Part shown: one piece after another, positions 1 to 9,000 of the stretch
How positions within the stretch are numbered: the first letter of the stretch is position 1
Layout: the number at the start of each line of letters is the position of its first letter
From: a virus
Strand: one strand, 5' to 3'
IMG/VR virus record: IMGVR_UViG_3300023178_000116
Location: 1 to 38,292 of that record
DNA: 38,292 nt
Notes under the pieces: generated by a model
What the model was told of the DNA's origin: nothing
Databases searched by the model: none
What the model saw: only the letters and a program-made list of their open reading frames with translations
Position numbers and translations under genes: made by a program

Positions 1-6
1 TGCCAT
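1..6 (-). CDS. Possible start of a further late gene, cut by the window edge
   Basis: On the minus strand an ATG at 6-4 followed by GCA lies 6 bases beyond the stop codon of the preceding fibre gene, matching the tight spacing of this operon. Only two codons (Met-Ala) are visible. Several neighbouring late proteins also begin Met-Ala. The upstream bases are AT-rich with no strong ribosome binding site, so this is a positional inference only. Confidence 0.35.
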
Positions 7-12
7 TTTACT

Positions 13-1500
13 TTATACCTTCAATATACATTCTACTAGGCCTTCTTCGTCACCTTCTGGTTCGAAAGTTTCTAAAGCAACGCCCACTATATATTCACCT
101 TTGACCGAATGACCTACACCATCCATATCAACGTAAACTGCTTCGCCTTTGTTAATTAACCCTTTTACTCTTACTGGAACACGACCTTTAAGACCAATTG
201 CTTGACCTTCTGCTTCGCTGTTCATTAAGTATGCTGGTGCATCTGAAACAACTCCTACTGGAATTGATCCTGCTTCTGCTGGTTCTACTTCAGCACCTTC
301 AACATCTTCAATTCCATCACATACAGCAACAATAGTACCTACCGGAAGATCTGTTCCTGTAGTATATTTCTCTGCTAAGTCAGCGTATTTTGCACTTGAA
401 GCAACACCTGTAAATTCGTTTGCAAGTAAGTTACCTGCACCATCTCTAACAGCAACAGTATTAAATGTTGACGCAGTATCTGGATAACGATAGTTAGCAC
501 CAACTTTCATTGTTTGTGCGGAAGTTGCTTCACCGTCAAATGTTGTTGCATACATCGTTGCAAATCTAGCAACGTTTGTACCAAAATCGTATGTGTTATT
601 TGCACCTGGCATTACACCTGTATCTTCAACTGTAAATACTGATTGCTCAACACCCTGTGCATTATCAACTCTAACGTGAATTTTACGTCCTACGTCATTT
701 TTAATAACACCTTCGTTGTCATTTTCAATAAAAATCTTAAGATCGTTTGAATCACCAATTGAAATACCTGCATCTGCAAAACTAACAAGTGATGTAAATG
801 ATCCTGATCCTGCTAGTGCAAAGTCTGATGCGGTATAACCGCCAAGTTTTAATGAGTTACTTGCTGTACCCCAATAGTAATCAGTAGTACTTGTAACACC
901 GCCTGTTGCGTTTTGTGTGTTTCTTAATGTTAAGCCTTTTTTAACTACGTCAAATCCTGTAATTGCGTTTTGCGGATCTGTTGAGTCAATAGTAAATGTT
1001 GCTCCACTAATGATGTAAATTACTTCATCGTTGACAACGGCTTTAATAATCACTCTGTTTGTGTTTGTTGTATCTCTAACTGATGCTGATACCATCTGTG
1101 TAACTGTAGTACCTGCACCTTGTGGACCAATTAGCACATAACCTGTTCCGCTGTAAGCATATAATTGCTCGTTTGCTGAATCCCACCAAAGGTCTCCAGT
1201 CGCTAAACCTGCTGGGGCTGTAGCACTAACTTCTGCACCACCTGTTGTTCTAAACTTAGAACCATCGTAAAATTTTAATTTACTTGAAGAAGAATCATAC
1301 CAAACCTGTCCTGAAATGGCTTTGGGAGGTTGGTTTGCTCCGCTAAAGTTTTCTAATAAATGTAAAAAATTCTCGTTTTGAATTTCACCGTATCCAGCGT
1401 AGTTTTTACCGACAAGTTTAATGTCCGTAGTCTGGTCTACAGTTCCGTCTTGGACTACTGTTAGTGTAGTGCCGTTGTATCTATCAATAGTATATGCCAT
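13..1500 (-). CDS. Tail-fibre-like virion protein, paralogue C of the fibre cluster
   Basis: This 495-residue protein shares its first 130 or so residues with the next two upstream genes: a GKNYAGYG motif, then NFLHLLENF, GQVWYD and a Gly-rich LKFYDG segment, ending near GDLWWD. That shared head is presumably the part that docks onto the baseplate or a neighbouring fibre. The middle is Thr/Ala/Asn-rich and beta-prone, as in trimeric fibres. The C-terminal domain (about residue 377 on) starts ADLAEKY, passes through VGVVSDAPAYL and ends acidic. It loosely resembles C-terminal domains of fibres that act as intramolecular chaperones, but I cannot name a family. It differs from the tail-collar tip of the 680-residue paralogue. 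A GGGG-containing ribosome site and a GATAAATAG late-type motif precede the ATG. Receptor specificity is unknown. Confidence 0.7.
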   Translation of the reverse strand: MAYTIDRYNGTTLTVVQDGTVDQTTDIKLVGKNYAGYGEIQNENFLHLLENFSGANQPPKAISGQVWYDSSSSKLKFYDGSKFRTTGGAEVSATAPAGLATGDLWWDSANEQLYAYSGTGYVLIGPQGAGTTVTQMVSASVRDTTNTNRVIIKAVVNDEVIYIISGATFTIDSTDPQNAITGFDVVKKGLTLRNTQNATGGVTSTTDYYWGTASNSLKLGGYTASDFALAGSGSFTSLVSFADAGISIGDSNDLKIFIENDNEGVIKNDVGRKIHVRVDNAQGVEQSVFTVEDTGVMPGANNTYDFGTNVARFATMYATTFDGEATSAQTMKVGANYRYPDTASTFNTVAVRDGAGNLLANEFTGVASSAKYADLAEKYTTGTDLPVGTIVAVCDGIEDVEGAEVEPAEAGSIPVGVVSDAPAYLMNSEAEGQAIGLKGRVPVRVKGLINKGEAVYVDMDGVGHSVKGEYIVGVALETFEPEGDEEGLVECILKV

Positions 1501-1521
1501 TTCTTTTTAACCCCTATGTTA

Positions 1522-1530
1522 CTATTTATC
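1522..1530 (-). promoter_or_regulatory. Candidate gp55-type late promoter
   Basis: Read on the minus strand this is GATAAATAG, one of the closest matches in the window to the T4 late -10 element TATAAATA. It begins about 20 bases upstream of the ATG at 1500, in the short gap between the 602- and 495-residue fibre genes. In an AT-rich genome chance matches are common, so position just before a gene is the main support. Confidence 0.45.
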
Positions 1531-1532
1531 TT

Positions 1533-3341
1533 TTACCACAATCCACCACTAGATCCAAGATCTGTGTCAAACTGCCATTGTCCTGTGGATACGACAAAGC
1601 GTTTTAATCCCCTTGAAACGGATGCATTAACAGCACCAGTTGCTGACGCAAATGATATATCCTGTACAACTGATTCGTTTTGTACGCCATTTGAATCAAC
1701 TGCAATCCTTGAAATATTCTTAACAGAGTCAACATCAACACCTGTAACCGTAGCACCAGTTAGTGTTGTTGTTGCTACATAAGCATAAGTTCCTGCTTTC
1801 TTGTTACCTGCTGGATAAATGTCCTCAATAATTGAAGCAATTTGTGAGTTATTTAAGCCTGTAATATCTAAACTCATTACAACCGGTTCAATGTTAATTT
1901 GGTCATCAACATAAAACTTGGTTGCCGCATCTGTATTATCTGTTGGTTCAGCAAGTCCTGTAATTTTTTGATTGTTAGTAATTGTAATAGCACCATTACT
2001 TTCTAATTGTAACGGACCTGTGCTATTTGCAATTTTACTACCGTTAATGTTAACATCATCTACATTTAGATATTGTAGTGTACCAATTCTGTTTAGTCCT
2101 AGTGCATCTGTAACTGTTGAACCGATTTCTGTTTTGTTAAGAACTTCAACACCGTCTGCGTAATAACCTTTAGTATCACGGACGTTGATGTTTTCACTTG
2201 ACTCCCACCATTTGCCAAAGTTTTTCCAAATCCATTCTTTATCGCCGGCACTACCTTTTAGAATAATACCACCTGAATCGATACTTGCATCATTTAATAC
2301 TGTACTATCACTAGTTACTGCAAGTTCAATATTTTTATCTTCAACTCTTAAATTTTGTGTTTCAATGTTAACAGCCGGTGATTGTAATAATAGTTCACCG
2401 TCAACTTTCATTGATCCGCCTACGTGTAATGTGTATTGCGGATTTGATTGGAAAATACCAATTGCTGATTCACTAGTATCAATAGTAATAGCGTCAACAA
2501 ATCCTGTTGTCTTTCTAACCCTAATTTTATAATCATGATTTGAAAGTTGGTTTTCTGAAATAAATGTTGTACCAACAACTTTTTGTTGATTATTCTGTGA
2601 AACACCAATTGTAATACCCGAAGAGTTTGCAACAGTTAATGCACCAACTGTAACACCATCGGCGTCTGTAGGTAGGAATGCGTTTGCACCTTTTGCAATA
2701 CCATTTTGTGTAATAAGTGTTTCTGAAGCAGTTGCTCTACCTCTAAAGTGGAATTCATCTGCTAGTACATTAAATCCTTTTAGTACTCTGTCTAATCCTG
2801 TGATTGCGTATGCCGGTGCCGGAACAAATTCGCTTGAACTCCATACACCTACAAGTACTCCTGCCATCCACATTTCTAAAATAACTTTACTGTTATTTTG
2901 TGTATCAAGTAGTGTGACAGATTTAAATCCTGTAGTGCCTTGTCCAGCAGTCCAAATTGGACCTGCTAATTCTAAATCACTTCCGTTTTTACTAAAAAAT
3001 AATTGATTAGTTTCGTTGTTAATCCAAAGGTCACCTGCAACAATATTCGAAGGTTGGCTGTTAGCAACAATTGGACCACCTGATGTTCTAAATTCTTCAC
3101 CGTTATAAACTTTTAATCTTTGTTCAGATGTATCATACCAGATTTGACCAGTTAGTGGCCTAGTCGGTGCTGTACTTCTAGCAAAATTTTCTAATAGTCT
3201 AATTAAGTTTTCGTTAAATGCTTCACCAAAGCCGCTGTAGTTTTTACCAATTAAAGAGATGTCAGTAGTTGTTGTATCTAGTACGCCATCTACTAAATCT
3301 ACAAGCAAACTTCCATCTGTTTTATTTAATTTATAACTCAT
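1533..3341 (-). CDS. Tail-fibre-like virion protein, paralogue B
   Basis: This 602-residue protein has the same N-terminal module as its two neighbours: LIGKNYSGFGE, LIRLLENFA, GQIWYDT, LKVYNGEEF, then GDLWIN. The middle contains NLRVEDKNIEL (near residue 332) and GLAEPTDNTDAATKFYVD (near 465-480). These sequences are typical of T4-like long and short tail-fibre repeats, so a trimeric fibre fold is likely. No tail-collar domain is seen. The C-terminus ends in a short Gly/Trp tail (SSGGLW). The ATG at 3341 overlaps the stop of the upstream gene by one base (TAATG), and AGGGA lies 7 bases before it, so translation is probably coupled. It may contribute to host recognition; the receptor is unknown. 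Confidence 0.75.
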   Translation of the reverse strand: MSYKLNKTDGSLLVDLVDGVLDTTTTDISLIGKNYSGFGEAFNENLIRLLENFARSTAPTRPLTGQIWYDTSEQRLKVYNGEEFRTSGGPIVANSQPSNIVAGDLWINNETNQLFFSKNGSDLELAGPIWTAGQGTTGFKSVTLLDTQNNSKVILEMWMAGVLVGVWSSSEFVPAPAYAITGLDRVLKGFNVLADEFHFRGRATASETLITQNGIAKGANAFLPTDADGVTVGALTVANSSGITIGVSQNNQQKVVGTTFISENQLSNHDYKIRVRKTTGFVDAITIDTSESAIGIFQSNPQYTLHVGGSMKVDGELLLQSPAVNIETQNLRVEDKNIELAVTSDSTVLNDASIDSGGIILKGSAGDKEWIWKNFGKWWESSENINVRDTKGYYADGVEVLNKTEIGSTVTDALGLNRIGTLQYLNVDDVNINGSKIANSTGPLQLESNGAITITNNQKITGLAEPTDNTDAATKFYVDDQINIEPVVMSLDITGLNNSQIASIIEDIYPAGNKKAGTYAYVATTTLTGATVTGVDVDSVKNISRIAVDSNGVQNESVVQDISFASATGAVNASVSRGLKRFVVSTGQWQFDTDLGSSGGLW

Positions 3342-5383
3342 TATAGATTCCCTGTATTTTCACCTGCGTATATAATATAGTTCAACGCCATATACGGGTT
3401 CATAACATTTAACGCCTGCCCTAATCCTTGGTTAGTTAATATACCACCTGATGATGGATATGCTTGTCCTGCTCCTGTACCAGTTGGAGCATCATAAACA
3501 ATACCTTGTGGGTCATTTGGAGTTCCTGTAATATCTCTAATTGTGTAGTATTGGTCTCCTGTAGGACCTCTTAAATCGTGTTCGTGTTCTGGTAAGTTCT
3601 GTGTAGCAATTTGTTTGCTTTCTGAACCTTCAACGTTACCTAATGTGTCAGCCGCTGAACTTGTTACACGGTTTGCACTTTCTCCGCCCATGTCGTCAAG
3701 TCCTAATGCAAATCTACCACGTAGATCTGGTAGTGCAAATCTACCTGCGGAAACAAGTGTTTGATCTTTAAAGTTATACTTGATTACGTTAAACAAGTTC
3801 TGGTATTCTGCAATTAAGATTTCTCTACCATCGCACAATAACCAATCATCTGGCATAATTAATCCGCCGAATGGAGTAATCATTCCAATTGGGAGTGTAG
3901 GGATCGCTTTAAATAGGTTAGTTCGGCTAATTTTAAATACACCAGTATCGCCTTCTGTGTCTGGAGTAGTTCTATTAAAAATGAATTCGTCTGTTGTTTG
4001 TGACTCGCCCTTCTCAGGTTTTGTTGCTAAGAATGTGTTACTAATTGTTGTATCAAAAGTTTTAACGGATTCGTCTTGTCCGTCGAACGTAAATTCTGGA
4101 GCACTTACGTCACCAACTAATCTAAATGTTGTTGCTGAAGCAAGTTTATCTGTAGATCCTGATCTACCACTAACAGCACCTGTAACGTTACCTGTTAAGT
4201 TACCTACAAAGTTTTGTGCAAAAACATTTAACCATTGTTCATTCTGTGTACCCAAGTTACGTGTTACAGTAATGTTAGGAACAATATTACCTGCTGTTAA
4301 TAACCCTGCAATATTTGTATCGCTTCCTACAAAAAGTTTTTTAGCAATACCAACACCACCTTTAGTGATAATTGATCCTGTACTAATTGACGATGAATCT
4401 GTTACACCTTCAACAAGTATTTTACTATCTGTTTGAATGTTACCTACAACGTCTAAACTTTGGTCTGGTGATAAATTGTTAATACCAACTTTTGCTGTTG
4501 AATCAACACGAATAACTGTTGTTGTTTCTCCTTCGTTATTAACACGAACGTCGATGTTTGATCCTGATGTTCTGTGCGAAATAATACCTGCTTGGCCTTC
4601 AATACCAATGTTCATCGCACTATCAGCACCAACTGTTAGGCCGCCGTTGGCTTTAATTCTTAATGGAACAGTTGACGGTGTTTCTTGATCGCTTCTTACA
4701 AAGTTACTTGCCGGTACAGATTCACCATTAACAATTAATGCTTCTGCTTTTTCTGATGTACCGTAAAACTTACCGACACCTTGTCCTGTAATATCAGCAT
4801 TACTTAAATTATATCCTGGCTTAATAGATGTAAAGCCTTCAAGTGTTGTCTTTGGAGTAAAGGCATTACTTGCGATAATTGCTACTGTTTTTGCTCTTAC
4901 TTCAATAATAATAACTGTATATGTTACATTGTCTGTACCAATAATTGAAGATGCTCTAGCACCTGTTGCTAATCCATCTGAGAAAGTTGGTCCTACTAAG
5001 ATCCAACCTGCACCAGTGTACAAGTATAACTGTTGATTATCTGTGTCAACCCACAAGTCGCCAACAACTGATTGGTTTGCCGCTGGTTGTGTGTTGCCTT
5101 TCTTTAAACCTGATGCACTAACCCAGTTAGTACCGTCATAAATTTTTAATTGATCAACACCCGGTGTTGTATCGTACCATAATTGTCCTTCAACAGGATT
5201 ATCAGGAGCACTATTAAAAGCAAAATTTTCTAATAGATGTAAAAAGTTTTCAGCAATGGCAGTTCCATAAGCAGTTGTATTTCTGCCTGGTAATTGCAAA
5301 CTAGTCTGTTCGTTGATAGTGTTGTCTTCAACTACAACGCTTCCTTTGTTTGCTAAGTCCGTATATCTAACTGTGTATGCCAT
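3341..5383 (-). CDS. Tail-fibre protein with tail-collar domain, paralogue A (gp12-like tip)
   Basis: This 680-residue protein starts with the module shared by the fibre cluster (LPGRNTTAYG, NFLHLLENFAF, GQLWYDT, GDLWVDT). Its C-terminal third carries a phage tail-collar domain. That domain begins at about residue 495 with IGMITPFGGLIMPDDWLLCDG, then LPDLRGRFALGLDDMGG, then LPEHEHDLRG near residue 598. In T4 the collar is the hinge region of the short tail fibre gp12, and an H-x-H pair binds zinc; the HEH here fits that role. It ends NPYMALNYIIYAGE, the usual collar terminus. It follows the 204-residue gene with a 3-base gap, and GAGG lies 9 bases before the ATG. It is probably an adsorption fibre; whether it is short or long fibre is not decidable here. 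Confidence 0.85.
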   Translation of the reverse strand: MAYTVRYTDLANKGSVVVEDNTINEQTSLQLPGRNTTAYGTAIAENFLHLLENFAFNSAPDNPVEGQLWYDTTPGVDQLKIYDGTNWVSASGLKKGNTQPAANQSVVGDLWVDTDNQQLYLYTGAGWILVGPTFSDGLATGARASSIIGTDNVTYTVIIIEVRAKTVAIIASNAFTPKTTLEGFTSIKPGYNLSNADITGQGVGKFYGTSEKAEALIVNGESVPASNFVRSDQETPSTVPLRIKANGGLTVGADSAMNIGIEGQAGIISHRTSGSNIDVRVNNEGETTTVIRVDSTAKVGINNLSPDQSLDVVGNIQTDSKILVEGVTDSSSISTGSIITKGGVGIAKKLFVGSDTNIAGLLTAGNIVPNITVTRNLGTQNEQWLNVFAQNFVGNLTGNVTGAVSGRSGSTDKLASATTFRLVGDVSAPEFTFDGQDESVKTFDTTISNTFLATKPEKGESQTTDEFIFNRTTPDTEGDTGVFKISRTNLFKAIPTLPIGMITPFGGLIMPDDWLLCDGREILIAEYQNLFNVIKYNFKDQTLVSAGRFALPDLRGRFALGLDDMGGESANRVTSSAADTLGNVEGSESKQIATQNLPEHEHDLRGPTGDQYYTIRDITGTPNDPQGIVYDAPTGTGAGQAYPSSGGILTNQGLGQALNVMNPYMALNYIIYAGENTGNL

Positions 5384-5386
5384 TTA

Positions 5387-6001
5387 CTACGCCTCGTTAA
5401 AACCTGTTAGTGATTGTACTCTAACAGTATAATCAATTTGAATAAGTCTGTTTAATGATTTTTGTACTGGGTGGAAAATTACGTGTGTTAGCAATCTACC
5501 TGTTCCGGAAGAACTATAACTTACTAAGCCTAGTTCATCAAAAACATATAAACTCTCATTACCTGTTGCATTGTCTAGTGCGTCTTGGCCTTCTGGCTCA
5601 CCGTAGTCTAGCAAACAAGTTGCAATGATATCTGTATAATTTGTTCCACTTACGTGGCGTGTTTCTAATTTGTTTCTTGTAGGATCTGTGTTATTAACAT
5701 TGTTATTATCAATAACTTTAGCATAAGTTTGGTTGTATAACGAAGCGTTAGTTCCTGTTGAGTTTGGTGACAGATATGTAATAATTCCAGTAGGATCAAC
5801 AGAAGTACCTCCATTACCAAAAGCCATTTGGTAAATCATGCCTTGTCCTTGGTTTGATAGACTTTCCGCTAATGAAATACTCATGTTTTCATAGTGGATA
5901 GCATTTCGCTTATCTACCAGGATTTCTCCAGTATTTGGGTCTGTAATCTTGATGTATCCTTGTAAAAGAATACCTTGTTTTTCGTTAAATTTATCTGTCA
6001 T
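5387..6001 (-). CDS. Virion structural protein, baseplate/fibre region
   Basis: This 204-residue protein is of a type I associate with marine T4-like phages but cannot tie to a T4 gene number. Visible features are KITDPNTGEILVDKRNAIHYENM near the N-terminus, a Gly-rich MAFGNGGTSVD around residue 60, VFDELGLVSY near 153, and a C-terminal VIFHPVQKSLNRLIQIDYTVRV. It has no signal peptide or membrane segment. It sits between the giant gp7-position protein and the fibre cluster, which is where gp8-gp11 baseplate proteins lie in T4. A wedge-peripheral or fibre-attachment role is therefore plausible but inferred only from order. It has its own late-type motif (6018-6027) and an AGGA ribosome site 8 bases before the ATG. 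Confidence 0.7.
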   Translation of the reverse strand: MTDKFNEKQGILLQGYIKITDPNTGEILVDKRNAIHYENMSISLAESLSNQGQGMIYQMAFGNGGTSVDPTGIITYLSPNSTGTNASLYNQTYAKVIDNNNVNNTDPTRNKLETRHVSGTNYTDIIATCLLDYGEPEGQDALDNATGNESLYVFDELGLVSYSSSGTGRLLTHVIFHPVQKSLNRLIQIDYTVRVQSLTGFNEA

Positions 6002-6017
6002 TTTTGTTTCCTACATT

Positions 6018-6027
6018 GTATTTATTT
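6018..6027 (-). promoter_or_regulatory. Candidate late promoter before the 204-residue gene
   Basis: The minus strand reads AAATAAATAC, identical over 10 bases to the motif before gp6 (24268-24277). It ends 16 bases before the ATG at 6001 and overlaps the last codons of the giant gene. Identity and similar spacing at two gene starts favour a real gp55-type late -10 element over chance. Confidence 0.5.
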
Positions 6028-9000
6028 AGGTAACGCCACCTCTTTGTTTCTTAAGAACCTAGCAATGTCATTTTCTTGTCTATGTAGTGGTGTTCCTGGG
6101 TCTGTCCAGGCTTTACCAATACGTCTAATTACTACAATCCTAGTATTTATTGCTGGAGTATCTGCTAAGACTAAAGTCGAAGTTACTCCATCTACACTAA
6201 ATTCTGCTGGTGATATTACATCACCTTCTGGACTATCAAGGTCTACTGTTGGGTCAAACACCGATATAGCGTTCTTACGTAGGCGTTTGCCAGCAACAAA
6301 CACTTCAAACTCGTTTACAGATTTTGGAATAAAGTCTAATACTACTGTATTTGTTGATCCATCTGCAATATATGTTTGTGATAGTGTTCTATCCTTATAA
6401 GGAATAGTTTGGAAGTTACTTTGATCAAGTACTGCTGAGCCTGATGTATGTAACTGTGCAATACCAGTTCCAAGTGTTCCTCTTCTAAGTTGTCTTAAAA
6501 GGCCGCCCTCTTTTAGATAGTATTCAATACGTTCACCGTTAATAAACACAATACCTGGAATACTTCTTTCTTTGTTAGGTTCTGGTAAACTGTCATAGTT
6601 TGTTACACTAATACTTGTATCATAGTAATTTAAATCTTTAGCAAGTGCATACTGTACATCGTCGCCCAATCTCTTGAAGTGCGTTCTATTAAGCATATCT
6701 TTAAATTGACTATATCCAAATTTTGGAACAATAACAGGGTTACTAAAGTGTATTACTTCAATATTATCATTCTGATCAACGTCAATTGCTAGTCTAACTG
6801 TTTGCTTGTCTTCCATTACGCTATATTCAACACTTGGTGTTAATAATTCATTGTTAATTGAAATCCAAACATAATTTGTATCAATAGCAGGCTTACGCAA
6901 TTTAATGATTCCATTTGCTAATTGATGGTATTCTGTATAATCACCTGTGCCAATGGTTACAGCATTTCTAGCAACAACTTGTAATATCTCTCTTTCAACT
7001 TTAAGAACATCATGATTGCTAAATTGATATACTGTAATTGTTTCGCCTACTGCTGGTGCAACATCTAGCCTTAGTTCTGTTGGTGTTGATGTCCACTGTG
7101 CTGTAACTGGATCAATGTATCCAAAGTCATACTCGCCATCGTCAATAATGAATACATCTAGTTGATCGCCATCTTCGCCTGTATCAACAAATAATTCTAC
7201 CGAACTGTTAAATCTATTCCAGCGCCAAGTTACGTTTTGTTCTTGTTCAACATCATTAATATAAACTCTAATAGTTTCTGCTGGAATTGAAGCAGTTGAG
7301 AACTGATATGGTCTTAACTGATATTCTCTTACTGAACTAATTGTAAATTGTTCGTTATATCCTGCACGTAAAATTCTGTTACCAACTTTAACAATAGTGT
7401 TGTGTTGTAAAGGAGTGTCATTAAACGGTGCAAGTCCAAGTGTAAACACTTTTGTTACTCCGTCACCTGTAAATGTGTCTGTTGTAACACTTGAGAAACT
7501 CTTAGCCGCACTATCGTAAATTACATACTGAATAATGTCACCAACGTCAGGTGCAATGTTTAATCTTAACAATGCTTGACCTGATGTATCAAATGTATCA
7601 TCGGTTTCTGCTAAGTCAGCGTTAACATCTTCACCATTCTTAGTAACATAGAAACTTAATCCTTGTTTAAACTGAACACTAGTAACAAATACTGATGTAC
7701 TTCCGTCACCTTCAAATGTATCACTATCTAAAATATTTTCACCGTTAGTAGACATTGTTATAATGTTAACAGGATCATTGTTATTAAGAGTTACATTTGA
7801 AAGCGTGATTGTCTTATCTTGATAATTTACACTCCATTTATCTTCACTTAAAATTGTTCCATTTGCTTTAATAAAGATGTCTTTTTGGCTTGCTGGATAA
7901 CTGTTAAGTGGGAATGTGTAACTACCTTCAAATTTAAAGTTGTAGTTTTCGATTACTCCACTACCGTCATTAATTCTGTCAAATACTTTGATGTTAACTG
8001 AATCTAAAATCTGCCCTGGAACAAGTTCTTCTGGACCATGTGATGTATGCTCGGAAACAAAATCGTCACCGTCAATTATAATCTCTTCAGCATTAATACC
8101 TTTTGCTGACGAGTAAGCCATGTCGCCACCTGTTAGTAATGTATCATACGCTTCTGGATCAGGAATAAATGATCCATCGCTTGTAGACTTTCTAATAATA
8201 ATTACATCGTCTGCTTTTGTAACCAACTTGTCATTGTCAATTAAGAATTCTGTTTGTACTCCGTCACCTATTAATGGTAACATAATTGCTTTTGGATTTG
8301 CTTCAACAGTACTACCGTCATAGTCTGGATGATCTAGTCTTACATATCCGCCTTTCAATGCATCTTTATAATAAACATTATATTCTACACCTTCTTCTAA
8401 TGGTTGTGAAAGTGTTAACGATATTGTGCTACCATCTAATTGGAATACTTCATCTTCGTATGTAGAATCATATGAATCCCATGATGTTGTGTAGAACGGC
8501 TCGTTACCCCAACCAGTACCTGTACCGAAGTTAAACGACTTAACTTGGACACCACCGTAATCAACACCTGGCATTAACTGTGCAATATCTTTACCAATTT
8601 GACCAGTTACTGGATTATAGAATAAGTTAATTCTATCTTGTGCTTGTAACATATCAATTGATTTGTTGTATGTTACAACAATAACTGAATTATCTGCTGG
8701 CGGACTTTCAAACGAAATTCTACCTCTGTATCTAGTATATGACTTATCATTGTATTCAATATTCGATACACTATAGTCGCTCTTAAGAACTTCTAAGCCA
8801 TTAACTGTAATACTGTATTGTGTTGATAATAAGTTCATTGGAAACTTAAGATCAAAATCTGTTAAACTGTTGTTACCTGCAAAAGTTTCACTCTCATTTA
8901 GTGTAGTAACTAAGAATGTTCCAGATACTCTATCAAATTTAGTTCTTAAGTGTACACTTCGTATTTTACTATTACCAATAACACTAGATGCTGTTGCTTG

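Noticed and set aside
3780-4436. 218-codon plus-strand frame opposite the collar fibre gene
   Set aside because: It is a shadow of a strongly supported collar-domain protein; composition is hydrophobic and random, with no recognisable motif.
5387-6001. Assignment of the 204-residue protein as gp8, gp9 or gp11
   Set aside because: Gene order allows it, but no residue-level similarity to any of them could be recognised.
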